From contig JAQWRY010000079.1 of the NCBI GenBank assembly GCA_029243485.1, positions 1-64,000 on the forward strand: a stretch of 64,000 bases of DNA, written 5' to 3'. The notes under the pieces were generated by a model. The model ran no database searches. It was not told the DNA's origin and saw only the letters and a program-made list of their open reading frames with translations. The stretch is from Candidatus Binatia bacterium. GTDB taxonomy: Bacteria; Desulfobacterota; Binatia; UBA12015. Shown one piece after another: positions 26,429 to 35,456 of this stretch; position 1 is the stretch's first letter, and each line of letters opens with the position of its first letter. The translations under genes were made by a program, and so were the position numbers.

Positions 26429-26917
26429 ATGCCGAGGCTCATGCCAAAGTCATCCAACCGGGTCTTTACCGAGGACGAACTCGCCATCGCAGCCACACGC
26501 TCGGTCGATGCACTCGCCGATGCATTAGCCACCGGCGATCGAGCCGGGGCGCTCGGCAAGGTGATGCAGAGCGGCATGCTCGGCGATGCCGGGTTCCGCG
26601 AGCGCGCCGAGATGTTGATGCATTTCACACGCGTCCACCTACAGCCGTTCGAACTGCAGGAGGATGACGAAAAACTCACATTCCTCTGCTCTGTCTGCCC
26701 GAGCGCAGGCCGCCTTCTGCAGGCCGGGCGCTACGAGGGCGACAGCGCCGACCTTCCAGTGCAAGGACCGCGTCCTCTCACCTACGACCCCCCGGAACTG
26801 CCGGCGTACTGCTGCCACGAACCGGTGATGGAGAAAGCCTCGATCCGGGATACGGGCGCCCCGCTGTTCATCGTCGATCCATCCGAGCGGCTCGGCGAAG
26901 AGCCGTGCCGCACCTAA
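26429..26917 (+). CDS. Cys-rich protein of unknown function, probably frameshifted at its end
   Basis: A 162-residue product (a second ATG at 26441 is possible). The N-terminal half is helical (TEDELAIAATRSVDALADAL). The C-terminal half has Cys/His pairs CSVC (87-90), YCCHE (128-131) and Cys160, suggesting a metal or cluster site. The frame stops at TAA just after EEPCRT. If one A is removed at the TAA, the frame continues YLYKDAADIPERCYTRLG and runs without a stop into the crotonase gene that follows. So the real C-terminus is probably about 30 residues longer, or the two were once fused. I do not recognise the family; the long Arg/Pro-rich upstream frame is not coding. Confidence 0.55.
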   Translation: MPRLMPKSSNRVFTEDELAIAATRSVDALADALATGDRAGALGKVMQSGMLGDAGFRERAEMLMHFTRVHLQPFELQEDDEKLTFLCSVCPSAGRLLQAGRYEGDSADLPVQGPRPLTYDPPELPAYCCHEPVMEKASIRDTGAPLFIVDPSERLGEEPCRT

Positions 26918-27005
26918 TCTCTACAAAGATGCGGCCGATATCCCCGAACGCTGCTACACGAGGCTCGGGATGGAGAAGCCGCCCCGCGGCCGCTACGACG
27001 AGCCC

Positions 27006-27812
27006 ATGTCCGCCAACTGGGTGACGCTGGAGCGCGACGGACCCGTCGCGATCGTGTCTTTGAACCGTCCGGATCGTCTGAACGCCTATGGATGGGAGCT
27101 CGGCGGCGTATTCGCAGAGCGAATCAACGAGGCATCGAGCGACCCTGAGGTCCGAGCCATCGTCGTACGCGGGAACGGCCGGGCCTTCTGCGCGGGCCTC
27201 GACCTGAAGAGCAACGTGCAGGATCGCATCGTGGGCCGCTCGCCCGCGGAGCAGGTCCGGAACTACTACGAGCGGTTTCGCATGTCGCACCGCCGCACGC
27301 AGGCGATCGAAGACGTTCCCCAGCCGACGATCTTCGCGCTACACGGCTACTGCTTCGGCGCCGGGATGGAAATCTCCCTCCTCGGCGACATCCGCGTCGC
27401 CTCCGAAAACGCGGTCTTCTGTGCGCCCGAAGTCAAAATCGGCGTCGCAATCGACGGCGGTCTCGACATGCGCCTTTGCGAAGAGGTCGGCCCCGGGTGG
27501 GCGAAGTGGATTACCCTGACGGGCCGGCGGTTCGACGCGCGAAAGGCGCTCGAGATCGGGCTCGTGCAAGAGGTTCATCCCGCGGACGAGCTCCGCGACC
27601 GCGCGCTCGAGTTGGCGCACGAGATCGCCGAGAACGCCCCCCTAGCCGTGCAGGGGACGAAGCGCACGATCAACATGTGGAGCAAACGAGGACTCAATGA
27701 CGCGCTCAAGTTCGAGGCGATGAGCACCTCGACGTGCTTTGTCTCCGAGGACCTGCTCGAAGGCTACGCCGCGGGCGGCGAAAAGCGCAAAGCGCGCTTC
27801 GAAGGAAAGTAG
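27006..27812 (+). CDS. Enoyl-CoA hydratase/isomerase (crotonase) family protein
   Basis: A 268-residue crotonase. The CoA-binding segment RAFCAGLDLKS near residues 60-70 and the second oxyanion segment HGYCFGAGMEISLLGDIRV near residues 110-130 are intact. The residue after GAGMEISLLGD, where classical hydratases have Glu, is followed by APEVKIGVAIDGG, so Glu is present in that loop region. The family includes hydratases, isomerases and hydrolases, and the specific reaction cannot be fixed. The ATG at 27006 is chosen; an earlier in-frame ATG (26970) lies in what is probably the tail of the preceding protein. The SDR gene follows after 10 bp. Confidence 0.9.
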   Translation: MSANWVTLERDGPVAIVSLNRPDRLNAYGWELGGVFAERINEASSDPEVRAIVVRGNGRAFCAGLDLKSNVQDRIVGRSPAEQVRNYYERFRMSHRRTQAIEDVPQPTIFALHGYCFGAGMEISLLGDIRVASENAVFCAPEVKIGVAIDGGLDMRLCEEVGPGWAKWITLTGRRFDARKALEIGLVQEVHPADELRDRALELAHEIAENAPLAVQGTKRTINMWSKRGLNDALKFEAMSTSTCFVSEDLLEGYAAGGEKRKARFEGK

Positions 27813-27822
27813 GAGAGAATTC

Positions 27823-28662
27823 ATGAGCACTACACACGACTTCACGAACAAGAGCGCGCTGGTCACCGGCGGAGCCACCGGTATCGGCAAGGGCTGCGCC
27901 AAGTTCCTGCTCGGGACCGGCGCCCACGTCACAATCGCCGGTCCCGATTCCGCCGCACTCGATGCCGCGATCGCGGAACTCGAGGAGGCAAGAGCCCAAG
28001 GGGCTCGCCTCGAGGCCGTGCTGTGCGACGTGACCGACGAAGAGCAGGTCCGGGGCGCCGTCGACGCCGCCGCCGCGGACGGGAACCTCGACATCGTCGT
28101 TTCAAACGCGGGCACCGGCTACCCGGCCCCCATCCTCTCGCTCGACGCCGAAGGCTGGCTGCTTCCGTTTCGCGTAAACGTGATGGGCACGGCCTTCTGC
28201 ATCAAACACGCGGCGCAGGTGATGCGCGGCCACGGCGGCGGCACGATCATCGCCATCTCGACGATTGAGGCGTGTCGAGCCCCGATGTTCATGGCGCCGT
28301 ACCCGGTATCGAAGGCCGGCGTCGATGCGTTGGTTCGCTGCGCGGCGCGTGAGCTGGCGTCGTTCGGAATCCGCGTGAACGGAGTTCGGCCCGGGTACGT
28401 CGACACCGAGTCGGCGCGGGCGGCCTTCAGCGACGAGATGGTCCGGAACTGCCTCGACAGCACGTGGCTCGGGCGCGCCGGGCAACCCCTCGACATCGCC
28501 CAGGCGGTCGGATTTCTGGCCTCTGAGCATGCCGGGTGGATCACCGGAGAAATGCTCAACGTCGACGGGGGTTTCGGCGTTCACGACGGCGAAAACTTCG
28601 AGTACACCGCACGAATGGTGGTCGGGGACGCGGTCGTCGACGATGCCAAGGGACAACCATGA
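27823..28662 (+). CDS. Short-chain dehydrogenase/reductase
   Basis: A 279-residue SDR: cofactor motif TGGATGIGKG (residues 18-27), VSNAGTG (NAG motif) and the active site Ser with YPVSKAGVDAL (YxxxK). The C-terminal WITGEMLNVDGGFG is the classical SDR end, followed by a 20-residue extension. It oxidises or reduces a hydroxyl group with NAD(P), probably on a CoA ester or sterol-like substrate given the crotonase directly upstream. The ATG follows GGAGAG. Both genes appear co-transcribed. Confidence 0.92.
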   Translation: MSTTHDFTNKSALVTGGATGIGKGCAKFLLGTGAHVTIAGPDSAALDAAIAELEEARAQGARLEAVLCDVTDEEQVRGAVDAAAADGNLDIVVSNAGTGYPAPILSLDAEGWLLPFRVNVMGTAFCIKHAAQVMRGHGGGTIIAISTIEACRAPMFMAPYPVSKAGVDALVRCAARELASFGIRVNGVRPGYVDTESARAAFSDEMVRNCLDSTWLGRAGQPLDIAQAVGFLASEHAGWITGEMLNVDGGFGVHDGENFEYTARMVVGDAVVDDAKGQP

Positions 28663-28669
28663 CAAGTAG

Positions 28670-28735
28670 TTAATTAGGGCTAAAGTATGGGCCCGAGACC
28701 GACGAATTAATATAGCAGATGAGGGGACCCGGAGA
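28670..28735. other. AT-rich patch between SDR and TetR remnant
   Basis: A short stretch with gttaattagggctaaag and gaattaatatagcag is markedly AT-rich for this window. It may hold the promoter or operator of the decayed TetR gene that follows, or mark a deletion junction. No clear dyad or element match is seen. Confidence 0.35.
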
Positions 28736-28798
28736 TGGGACTGCCATTTCGTTTACCCCTGCCGGCGCCCAAACCAGCGCCGAACGCACCCACCCCGG

Positions 28799-29279
28799 AT
28801 GGCCAACCCAAGCGACCAATCCGGCTCCGGCCCGCGATGGTCGGCACGCGCGCGCGCAACGCACGCATCAAGCCATCCTCGACGGCCTGGGCCAGTGCCT
28901 GGAGATCGGTATCCTGCTGCCCACGGCCAAGCAGACCCCGAAGCGAGCCGACTCGTTCCTGAGAGGCTGCGCACGGATCTACGAAGGCACCGCCGCCGTC
29001 CGGCGAGCTCTGCAGCGGTACGGTGCGGCGTCTGAGAAGCTGGAGCGTTAACGGGACCAACAGCGCCGGCACGGACACAAGAAGATCATGGCGTTGTTCG
29101 ACAGAGAGCTCGCGGCTCTGACATCCTCGGCGCGCCGCGAACGCGGGCAAGAGATCTCAGTCCTCACGACTTGGAACCAGTGGGAAGAGCTCCATCGGCA
29201 CGAGGGATTTTCGGTCCCGCGAACGCGCCGGGTTCTCTCTCGCGAGATGCTCGCCGCGCTCGCTCCCGAGACGAACTAG
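28799..29279 (+). pseudogene. TetR-family regulator, pseudogene
   Basis: One frame shows a TetR DNA-binding start (ARDGRHARAQRTHQAILDGL, then LPTAKQ) and a helical ligand-domain core (LRGCARIYEGTAAVRRALQRYG). After an in-frame TAA at 29049-29051 comes the remainder (KKIMALFDRELAALT, TTWNQWEELHRHEG and RVLSREMLAAL) to TAG at 29279. Lesions: the likely ATG at 28799 is in a different frame from the HTH. About 50 residues holding the recognition helix (normally RAGVSxxxxFxHF) are missing after TAKQ, and the TAA interrupts the ligand domain. The gene is therefore non-functional and the neighbours it controlled may now be constitutive. Confidence 0.82.
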
Positions 29280-29387
29280 GAGCCGGCCCCAAGAGGGGTC
29301 ACGCTCCTAGCCGCGCGAGAGCCCCGCGGCGGTCTTCGGACGTGCGTTCGATCCCGCATTCGGTACGCTGTCGGCCAGAGGAAGCAG

Positions 29388-30833
29388 ATGCCGTCCTACA
29401 GCTACGAACGCATGAGCCCCGAGAGCGCGTCCTTTCTTGAACGCGAAACGCCGCGAATCCACGGCCACACCACGTCGATTCTGGTGTTCGAGCCCGGCCC
29501 TCTCACGAAGCCGGGCGGCGGTGTCGACTACGTCGCCATCCGCAGCGCCATCGAGGCCCGTCTCCACCAGGCCCCCCGTTTCCGGCAGAAGCTCGCCTGG
29601 GTCCCCTTCGAGAATCACCCGGTGTGGGTGGACGACCGCGACTTCCGGCTGAACTATCACCTGCGGCACTCCAGCCTTCCCCGCCCCGGCAGCCTCGAGC
29701 AGCTCGAGAACACGATTGCACGCATCAAGGTTCAGCCGCTGAATCGATCGCGCCCGCTGTGGGAATGCTGGGTACTGGAGGGATTGGCCGATGATCGCTT
29801 CGCACTGCTCCTGAAGACCCACCTCTCGATGCTCGACGACGCCGCGGGCTCCGACCTGCTGCAGGCAATTCTGTCGCCGAACGTCGAAGAGCCGCTCCCC
29901 GAGCCGGTCCCGTATGTGCCGCGGCCGCGCCCGTCGGCGCGAGAACTCGTCATGGACGAGATCATCCAGCAGGTCCGCCTCCCACGACAAGCTCTCGATC
30001 GCCTGGTCCACATGGTGAGCGATCTCGATCGCCTGATGTACGAGGTCCGAAGCGGAACCCGCTCGCTCGCGGCCCTGCTCGGCTACTCCCTTCGCCCGCC
30101 GGTCGAGACGCCATTCAACGGGCGAATCGGCCCTCATCGCCAATCCGCCCTGTTCGACACCCCGCTCGCGGACGCGCGAGCGATCGCCGGAGCACTCGAC
30201 GGGACCGTCCACGACGTAATCCTCGCAACCGTTGCCGCGGGCGTGCGAAAGTTCCTCGGCTCGAGGCTCGTGAGCCCCGCCGCGCTCGACCTTCGCGTTT
30301 CGACCCCGGTGAGCCTCGATACCGGTGAAGACGCCGCGCCGGAGAAATCCAACGTGGTGGAGTGGGTCGTCGATCTACCTATTTGGGAGAAGAACGAGAA
30401 AACCCGTTTTGAAATGATCCGCGACCGCACCCGTACGCTCCGCGAAACCGACGGCGCCCTCCCCGCGCGATCGATCGCCGACGAAAAGACCTGGCTGTCC
30501 GCGCGAATCCTCTGCCTCGGGGCTCGAGCTCTCGCGAGCCACACACCGGTCAATCTCACGGTGACGAACGTGCCCGGCCCACAGGGTCCACTGTACTTCC
30601 AGGGCGCCCGCCTCCTGGAAACCTACGGCATGGTCCCGTTGCGCAACGGACACGGTCTCGGGATCGCCGTGATGAGCTACGACGGCAAGATCTTCTGGGG
30701 CGTGAACGGCGACGTCGATCTGCTGCCCGACCTGCAGCACCTAGCCCGATGCGTCCAGGAGGCGTTCATCGAGCTTCGCGATTCGATCACGAGACTCGCA
30801 TCGGTCACGCCGCTCTTCGAAGCGACGTCCTAG
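29388..30833 (+). CDS. WS/DGAT-family acyltransferase with altered active site
   Basis: A 481-residue member of the wax ester synthase/diacylglycerol acyltransferase family: YERMSPESASFLERE at the start, RPLWECWVLEGL before the catalytic loop, and near the end LTVTNVPGPQGPLYFQGARL and MVPLRNGHGLGIAVMSYDGK. The condensation motif HHxxxDG aligns with H145-LSML-D150-D151, so the second His, the expected general base, is Leu and the Gly is Asp. Other conserved parts are well preserved, so it is not obviously a pseudogene. It may be inactive, structural, or use another base. Membrane-associated neutral-lipid synthesis would be the usual role. Confidence 0.85.
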   Translation: MPSYSYERMSPESASFLERETPRIHGHTTSILVFEPGPLTKPGGGVDYVAIRSAIEARLHQAPRFRQKLAWVPFENHPVWVDDRDFRLNYHLRHSSLPRPGSLEQLENTIARIKVQPLNRSRPLWECWVLEGLADDRFALLLKTHLSMLDDAAGSDLLQAILSPNVEEPLPEPVPYVPRPRPSARELVMDEIIQQVRLPRQALDRLVHMVSDLDRLMYEVRSGTRSLAALLGYSLRPPVETPFNGRIGPHRQSALFDTPLADARAIAGALDGTVHDVILATVAAGVRKFLGSRLVSPAALDLRVSTPVSLDTGEDAAPEKSNVVEWVVDLPIWEKNEKTRFEMIRDRTRTLRETDGALPARSIADEKTWLSARILCLGARALASHTPVNLTVTNVPGPQGPLYFQGARLLETYGMVPLRNGHGLGIAVMSYDGKIFWGVNGDVDLLPDLQHLARCVQEAFIELRDSITRLASVTPLFEATS

Positions 30834-30846
30834 TGCACCGCACTAG
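30830..30846. terminator. Short dyad between convergent genes
   Basis: ctagtgc and gcactag pair around acc. The dyad includes the TAG stop of the WS/DGAT-like gene and ends just before the stop of the convergent hydrolase gene (30850). It is too short and lacks a T-run, so termination is only possible. Confidence 0.3.
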
Positions 30847-30849
30847 CGC

Positions 30850-32025
30850 TCAGACCATCTGAGTGTCGCGCAGGGACTGCTCGACGAAAGCGCGCGCGGC
30901 GGGGTTTGCGATCGCGAGAACGTGCCCACCGGCGAACCAATGGATCTTCGGCCGGTCCCAGTGGCGCCAGAGAGCGCGCGCGTGGACAGGGCGCGCGACA
31001 CGGTCCGCCGTACCCGCATAGATGAACCGTCGGTTGCGCGGCGCCAGCGGCGTGAACGACAGCGGCGAGACGACGTGGGAAATCGATCGAACGAGGTCCC
31101 AGGGAACGGAGAACTCGTCGGTGTATCGCCGGATGATGTAAGGCTCGTTGTCGCGGGCAAGACTCGAGAAGTCCACGGCGGGGATCCCGGCGATGACGCA
31201 ATCCAGGTCAGGCTCCATCGCCGACACCATCGACGCGTTGTGGCCACCGAGCGAGATTCCGTAAATGCCGATCTTCGGTGCACCACGCTCGCGGACCCAG
31301 CTGATCGTGCGCCGCACGTCCCAGATCGCCTGCGAAAACGTGTGGACGACGTTCAGGTAGTCGGGCTGAAGCAGCTCACCGCCACTCATCGTCGTGCTGC
31401 TGCGCGGCCCGTGCAACGGAAGACACGGGAAGATCAGATTCAGCCCGAGCTCGTGGTGCAAACGCCGCACGTCGAATCCGATGAAGTTGACCATCGGCGT
31501 GCCCATCGTGAACCCGTGCACGCAGACGAGCCAGGGCCGCGGTTCGCCCTCGTGCTCGAGAACGTACGCGTGCTGTCGTTGGTTGTGCTCCTTGGCGACC
31601 CACTCCTCACCGCCGGGCTCGCCGGGGCGGGTCTGGAAGCCACTGTCGAATTCGAGGTGCTGGTAGGGCTGACGGGTGGCGCCGTACCAAGCGGTCTCGT
31701 CGCGCAGCGTCCACTCCCGCGGCGCGGCCGGGCGCTGATGGTACCCCAGAGGGCTCTGGAGCCAGCCTCCCTCCGACAGGAAGGCCTGCATCCGGACGAC
31801 GTCTTCGTTCGCCTTTCGGATCTGCTCGGGCGCCGGGACTCCGATGAGGAGGTTCACGAGGACCCCGAACGTCTGATCCATGACCGACTCGCCGATCAGC
31901 CTCATCGACGCTTCGACCGGAGGAACGTCGGTCCACTGGGAAGCACCCGTGTAGGCCGCCCAGGTTTCGGAGACGAAAGAGGCGACCGGCTGACCCGATG
32001 CACTGACGAAACGCAGTAGATCCAA
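30850..32025 (-). CDS. Alpha/beta hydrolase
   Basis: A 391-residue cytoplasmic hydrolase. The oxyanion strand is WLVCVHGFTMG (near residues 165-175), the nucleophile elbow is YGISLGGHNASM, and the final His is in HWFAGGHVLAIANP. An N-terminal region of about 150 residues precedes the fold and is unlike the common cap domains. A role in ester or thioester hydrolysis is likely; the substrate is unknown. It is convergent with the WS/DGAT-like gene and divergent from the flavin monooxygenase-like gene (106-bp gap, which must hold both promoters). Confidence 0.82.
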   Translation of the reverse strand: MDLLRFVSASGQPVASFVSETWAAYTGASQWTDVPPVEASMRLIGESVMDQTFGVLVNLLIGVPAPEQIRKANEDVVRMQAFLSEGGWLQSPLGYHQRPAAPREWTLRDETAWYGATRQPYQHLEFDSGFQTRPGEPGGEEWVAKEHNQRQHAYVLEHEGEPRPWLVCVHGFTMGTPMVNFIGFDVRRLHHELGLNLIFPCLPLHGPRSSTTMSGGELLQPDYLNVVHTFSQAIWDVRRTISWVRERGAPKIGIYGISLGGHNASMVSAMEPDLDCVIAGIPAVDFSSLARDNEPYIIRRYTDEFSVPWDLVRSISHVVSPLSFTPLAPRNRRFIYAGTADRVARPVHARALWRHWDRPKIHWFAGGHVLAIANPAARAFVEQSLRDTQMV

Positions 32026-32131
32026 ACTCGGCTCTCCCTTTTGGCGCCCCGATTTGGAGCACCGCGTCGTTGCTACGCCATATGACGCAGTGCATGCAAG
32101 AGATCCGTCGCTGCTTTGTTAGCTCGCATTG

Positions 32132-33241
32132 GTGCCGAATCCGAAGCTCCAAGCTGCCCGGGACCTGTTCTCTCTCATCAATCGCAACGTGGAGGCTGCC
32201 CCAGATGCGGCCGCGATTGCCCAGGAAACCGTAGAGGCGGTGAAAGCCGCCGGCCTCTACGGGGTATCCGCCCCTCGCGAGGTCGGGGGCGAGGAGCTCT
32301 CTATCCCCGAGGCGATCGAGGTCTTCGCAGAACTCGCGCGCGCGGATGGATCGGTGGGCTGGTCCGTGATGGCGGGCGCGGTTCTCGTCTCGTACTTCGG
32401 CGCCTACTGCGACCAGGACTTCGTCGACCAGATGTTCGGCGCCGGCATGCCCATCGGCGCCGGCCAATTCGCACCCAACGGAACCGGAGTGCCCGACGGC
32501 GACGACTTCGTCATCTCGGGCAAGTATCAATTCGGCAGCGGGATCTCGCACGCGAACTGGGTCGGCGCCGGCGTCTTCGTGACGCCGGCCGAGGGCGATC
32601 CCGAGCTCCGCTTCATGGTGTTCCCCCGCGAATGCGCAGACGTGCAGGGCAATTGGGACGTCCTCGGCCTGCAGAGCACCTCGAGCTTCGACTACGAGGT
32701 AAAGGACGTGCGGGTTCCACGGGGCGCCACCTTCCCGTTCTTCGGCCCGACGCGCCGCCGCGGGGGCAAGACCTACGAGCTCGGCGTGCTCCCGCTCACG
32801 GCCGTCGGACACGTAGGGTTCGCGCTCGGCGTCGCGCGCCGCGCGCTCGACGAGCTGATCGACATCGCTCGCACGAAACAGCGGATGGGAGCCACTGCCG
32901 CGCTGCGGGACAGCGACCTGTTCCTCGACTCGCTCGGCACCCTCGAGTCACGCTATCGGGCGTGCAGCTCGTGGTCGTACGATGTCTTCGGGAAGATGGA
33001 GCACACGGTCCGGGAGACCGGCATACCCAACCCGGTCGAGATGAACCTGGCCCGCCAGGCTACCGTCTTCGTGACCCACGAAGCGGCCGACGTCATCCGA
33101 CAGGCGTACCTCCTCGCCGGCACGAGCGGGCTGCGCGCCGGGCCGCTCCAGCGGTGCTTCCGCGACATTCACGCCGGCACGCAGCATTTCTTCGCCAGCC
33201 CGGCCGCCACGGCCGACATGGCGCGAGACCTCCTCGCCTAG
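32132..33241 (+). CDS. Acyl-CoA dehydrogenase-fold flavin monooxygenase-like protein
   Basis: A 369-residue protein of the acyl-CoA dehydrogenase fold, closer to the two-component flavin monooxygenases (HsaA/C2-hydroxylase type) than to dehydrogenases. It has GLYGVSAPREVGGEELS at the N-terminus, WSVMAGAV in the middle, a beta domain with ISGKYQFGSGISHANW and FMVFPRECADV, and a C-terminal helical part with SGLRAGPLQRCFRDIHAGTQH. The catalytic Glu of dehydrogenases is not evident. It would use reduced flavin from a separate reductase, and none is adjacent. The start is GTG 32132 (TTG 32129 is also possible). Confidence 0.8.
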   Translation: MPNPKLQAARDLFSLINRNVEAAPDAAAIAQETVEAVKAAGLYGVSAPREVGGEELSIPEAIEVFAELARADGSVGWSVMAGAVLVSYFGAYCDQDFVDQMFGAGMPIGAGQFAPNGTGVPDGDDFVISGKYQFGSGISHANWVGAGVFVTPAEGDPELRFMVFPRECADVQGNWDVLGLQSTSSFDYEVKDVRVPRGATFPFFGPTRRRGGKTYELGVLPLTAVGHVGFALGVARRALDELIDIARTKQRMGATAALRDSDLFLDSLGTLESRYRACSSWSYDVFGKMEHTVRETGIPNPVEMNLARQATVFVTHEAADVIRQAYLLAGTSGLRAGPLQRCFRDIHAGTQHFFASPAATADMARDLLA

Positions 33242-33422
33242 TCGCGCCACGCAACGGACTCCTCGCAACTCCGCGCTCTTGCCTGCGAGACATCGCAGCC
33301 GCCAGCCCGAACGCCTTGCCGGGTTCAAGCCTCATTTCGGCATCGCCCGCCGGGTGAGTCCGCGCACGACCACCGCTCTCCCATCGTCGACCGTGTCCGG
33401 CCTCCGTGCTAGGTCCAAGCCG

Positions 33423-35456
33423 GTGAGGGTAACCCGGAATCACCCCTTCGCGTTCCGCGCCGCGTGCTGCTTCGGCGTCCTCGCCGCGCTCGTCAGCGCG
33501 TGCTCCGAGCCACCGCAGAAGACCCTGCTCGAGCCCATCTTCCGCCTCGCAACCGAGGCAAGCCTGAGCCCGCCACGCTGCGCGGCCGGGAATGAGTTCC
33601 GACCGAGCCTCGGCTGCCCACCGTTCTTCCTCCTCCAGCCTACGGTCGGAAAGGGAAAGAAGAGCGGGCAGCGCTTAAAGCTCGTGAGCAAGACGCCGGC
33701 GCACCTCCGCGACAAGGCCATCGTCGCCATGCCCATCACCCGGCTCGGCCGGGGCCAGGCGCAGATCGACCTCGACCCACGAGTCATCGCCAAGACGCGC
33801 CCGCAGATCACGCTGAGCTGGCCGTTCGATTCAAAGCGCCTCGCGAAGGCTTCTCCCTGGCGGCTTCGCGTGCAGGTCCTGGAACCGACGGTGCGCGAGT
33901 TCCAGAGGAGCCCGGTGACCATTCCCATTGCAGCCGAACTAACCGTCGGCCTAGCCGTTTCCCCCCTCGCCGCCAAACTCGACGTCGGGAGTACCGAGTT
34001 CGTGATCGAAGCCCACTTCGAAGACACGGTGAAAGAAGTCTTCCGTGAAAACCTCCCAGCGGACGAAGGCGGGAAGTGGCACAACCGACGCGTGGACCTG
34101 AGCGAGCTTGGAGGGCGCGAGGTGCGCTTCCATTTCATCACCCGCGCAAACGCACACCCCGACACTCCCGGGTTGTCCGCTGCATTCCCCCTCTGGGGGG
34201 CCCCCGAGGTCCTCGCGGCGCGTCCCCGGAATGAGAGACGCAACGTGCTTCTGATTTCCCTCGACACGGTGCGTGCCGACTCGATCGGCGCAGTCACCCG
34301 CGGCGCGCGGCTGACCCCCTGGTTCGATCGACTGTCTGGTGAGGGCGTCGTCTTCCGCAACGCCGTCTCCACCTTCAGCTCGACCTCGGCGGCGCACATG
34401 AGTCTCTTCACGGGCACGTACCCCGCGACCCACAAGGTGCGGTACGCCACCCACCACCTGGACGCTTCGATTCGAACTTTGCCCGAAGCCCTCGCGAAGG
34501 CCGGATACTCGACCGGTGCCGTGACCGAAAACGCAATGATCCTCGCCGGCTCCGGATTCGCCCGCGGTTTCGACTCCTACCGAGAGAACAAGGACAGCCT
34601 GAGACACACGGGCTCGATCGATCGAACCTTCGCAGACGGGGTCGCGTGGCTCGAAGCCCACCGGGGCGAGCGCTTCTTCCTGTTCCTCCACACCTACGAA
34701 GCCCACACACCCTACGCACCCAAGCCGGAAGCGCTCGCCGACGTTCCCGAGATCGACGTGGACGGCCTCCGCGAGAACGAGCTGCCCTGGGAACAAACCC
34801 GACGTCGCTACGAGGCCGAGATCCACTACATCGACGGCGCTCTGGAACACCTCTTCTCGGAGCTCCGTCGACTGGACGTCCTCGACGACACAATGGTCGT
34901 CATCACGTCCGACCACGGTGAAGAGTTCGGGGAACACGGCGGGCTCGGCCACGCGAAGTCCGTCTACGACGAAGTCTTGCGAATCCCTCTCCTCTTCTGG
35001 AATGCCGCTGGGACGACCGCCGGCCAAGTCGTCGACGAGCAAGTGTCCCTCATCGACGTGACGCCAACCATCCTGGAGTTCGCGGCAATTTCGCCGCCCC
35101 CTCGAATTCCGGGGCGCAGCTTGATCCCGGCGATGAACGGCGACCCACTCCCGGGAAGCGAGGTGCGCTTCGCCGAAGCACCAGTCAGAAACACGCGCCA
35201 TGTCACGGCGCGCACGAAGAACCACAAGTGGATCTGGCGAAGCAACGAGGAGGGGCTTCTCGTATTCGACCTCACCGCCGATCCCGGCGAGAAGACGCCC
35301 CTGCAGAACGAAAACCTCAGCGCGGAGGGTCAGGTCCTCATCGATGCATACCTCGCCCTAGACGACCTACCGCAAGACGACGAAGAGCCCGCACCGGCGC
35401 GGGTCCTCGACGAGCCGACTCGCCAGAAACTCGAAGCGCTCGGGTACGTGGAGTGA
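33423..35456 (+). CDS. Sulfatase-family lipoprotein
   Basis: About 677 residues from the GTG at 33423, which places a lipobox (LVSAC, Cys27) correctly; earlier starts add a non-signal sequence. An N-terminal about 280-residue beta-rich domain precedes the sulfatase domain, which begins NVLLISLDTVRADS (metal Asp residues). The nucleophile region reads FSSTSAAHMSLFTGTYP, so the Cys/Ser of the CxPxR signature is absent. A Thr in TSAAH aligns with the nucleophile of phosphotransferase-like relatives. TSDHGEEFGEHG gives the other metal ligands. It may act as a sulfatase, phosphatase or transferase on surface glycans. The PhyH gene overlaps its stop by 4 bp. Confidence 0.82.
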   Translation: MRVTRNHPFAFRAACCFGVLAALVSACSEPPQKTLLEPIFRLATEASLSPPRCAAGNEFRPSLGCPPFFLLQPTVGKGKKSGQRLKLVSKTPAHLRDKAIVAMPITRLGRGQAQIDLDPRVIAKTRPQITLSWPFDSKRLAKASPWRLRVQVLEPTVREFQRSPVTIPIAAELTVGLAVSPLAAKLDVGSTEFVIEAHFEDTVKEVFRENLPADEGGKWHNRRVDLSELGGREVRFHFITRANAHPDTPGLSAAFPLWGAPEVLAARPRNERRNVLLISLDTVRADSIGAVTRGARLTPWFDRLSGEGVVFRNAVSTFSSTSAAHMSLFTGTYPATHKVRYATHHLDASIRTLPEALAKAGYSTGAVTENAMILAGSGFARGFDSYRENKDSLRHTGSIDRTFADGVAWLEAHRGERFFLFLHTYEAHTPYAPKPEALADVPEIDVDGLRENELPWEQTRRRYEAEIHYIDGALEHLFSELRRLDVLDDTMVVITSDHGEEFGEHGGLGHAKSVYDEVLRIPLLFWNAAGTTAGQVVDEQVSLIDVTPTILEFAAISPPPRIPGRSLIPAMNGDPLPGSEVRFAEAPVRNTRHVTARTKNHKWIWRSNEEGLLVFDLTADPGEKTPLQNENLSAEGQVLIDAYLALDDLPQDDEEPAPARVLDEPTRQKLEALGYVE

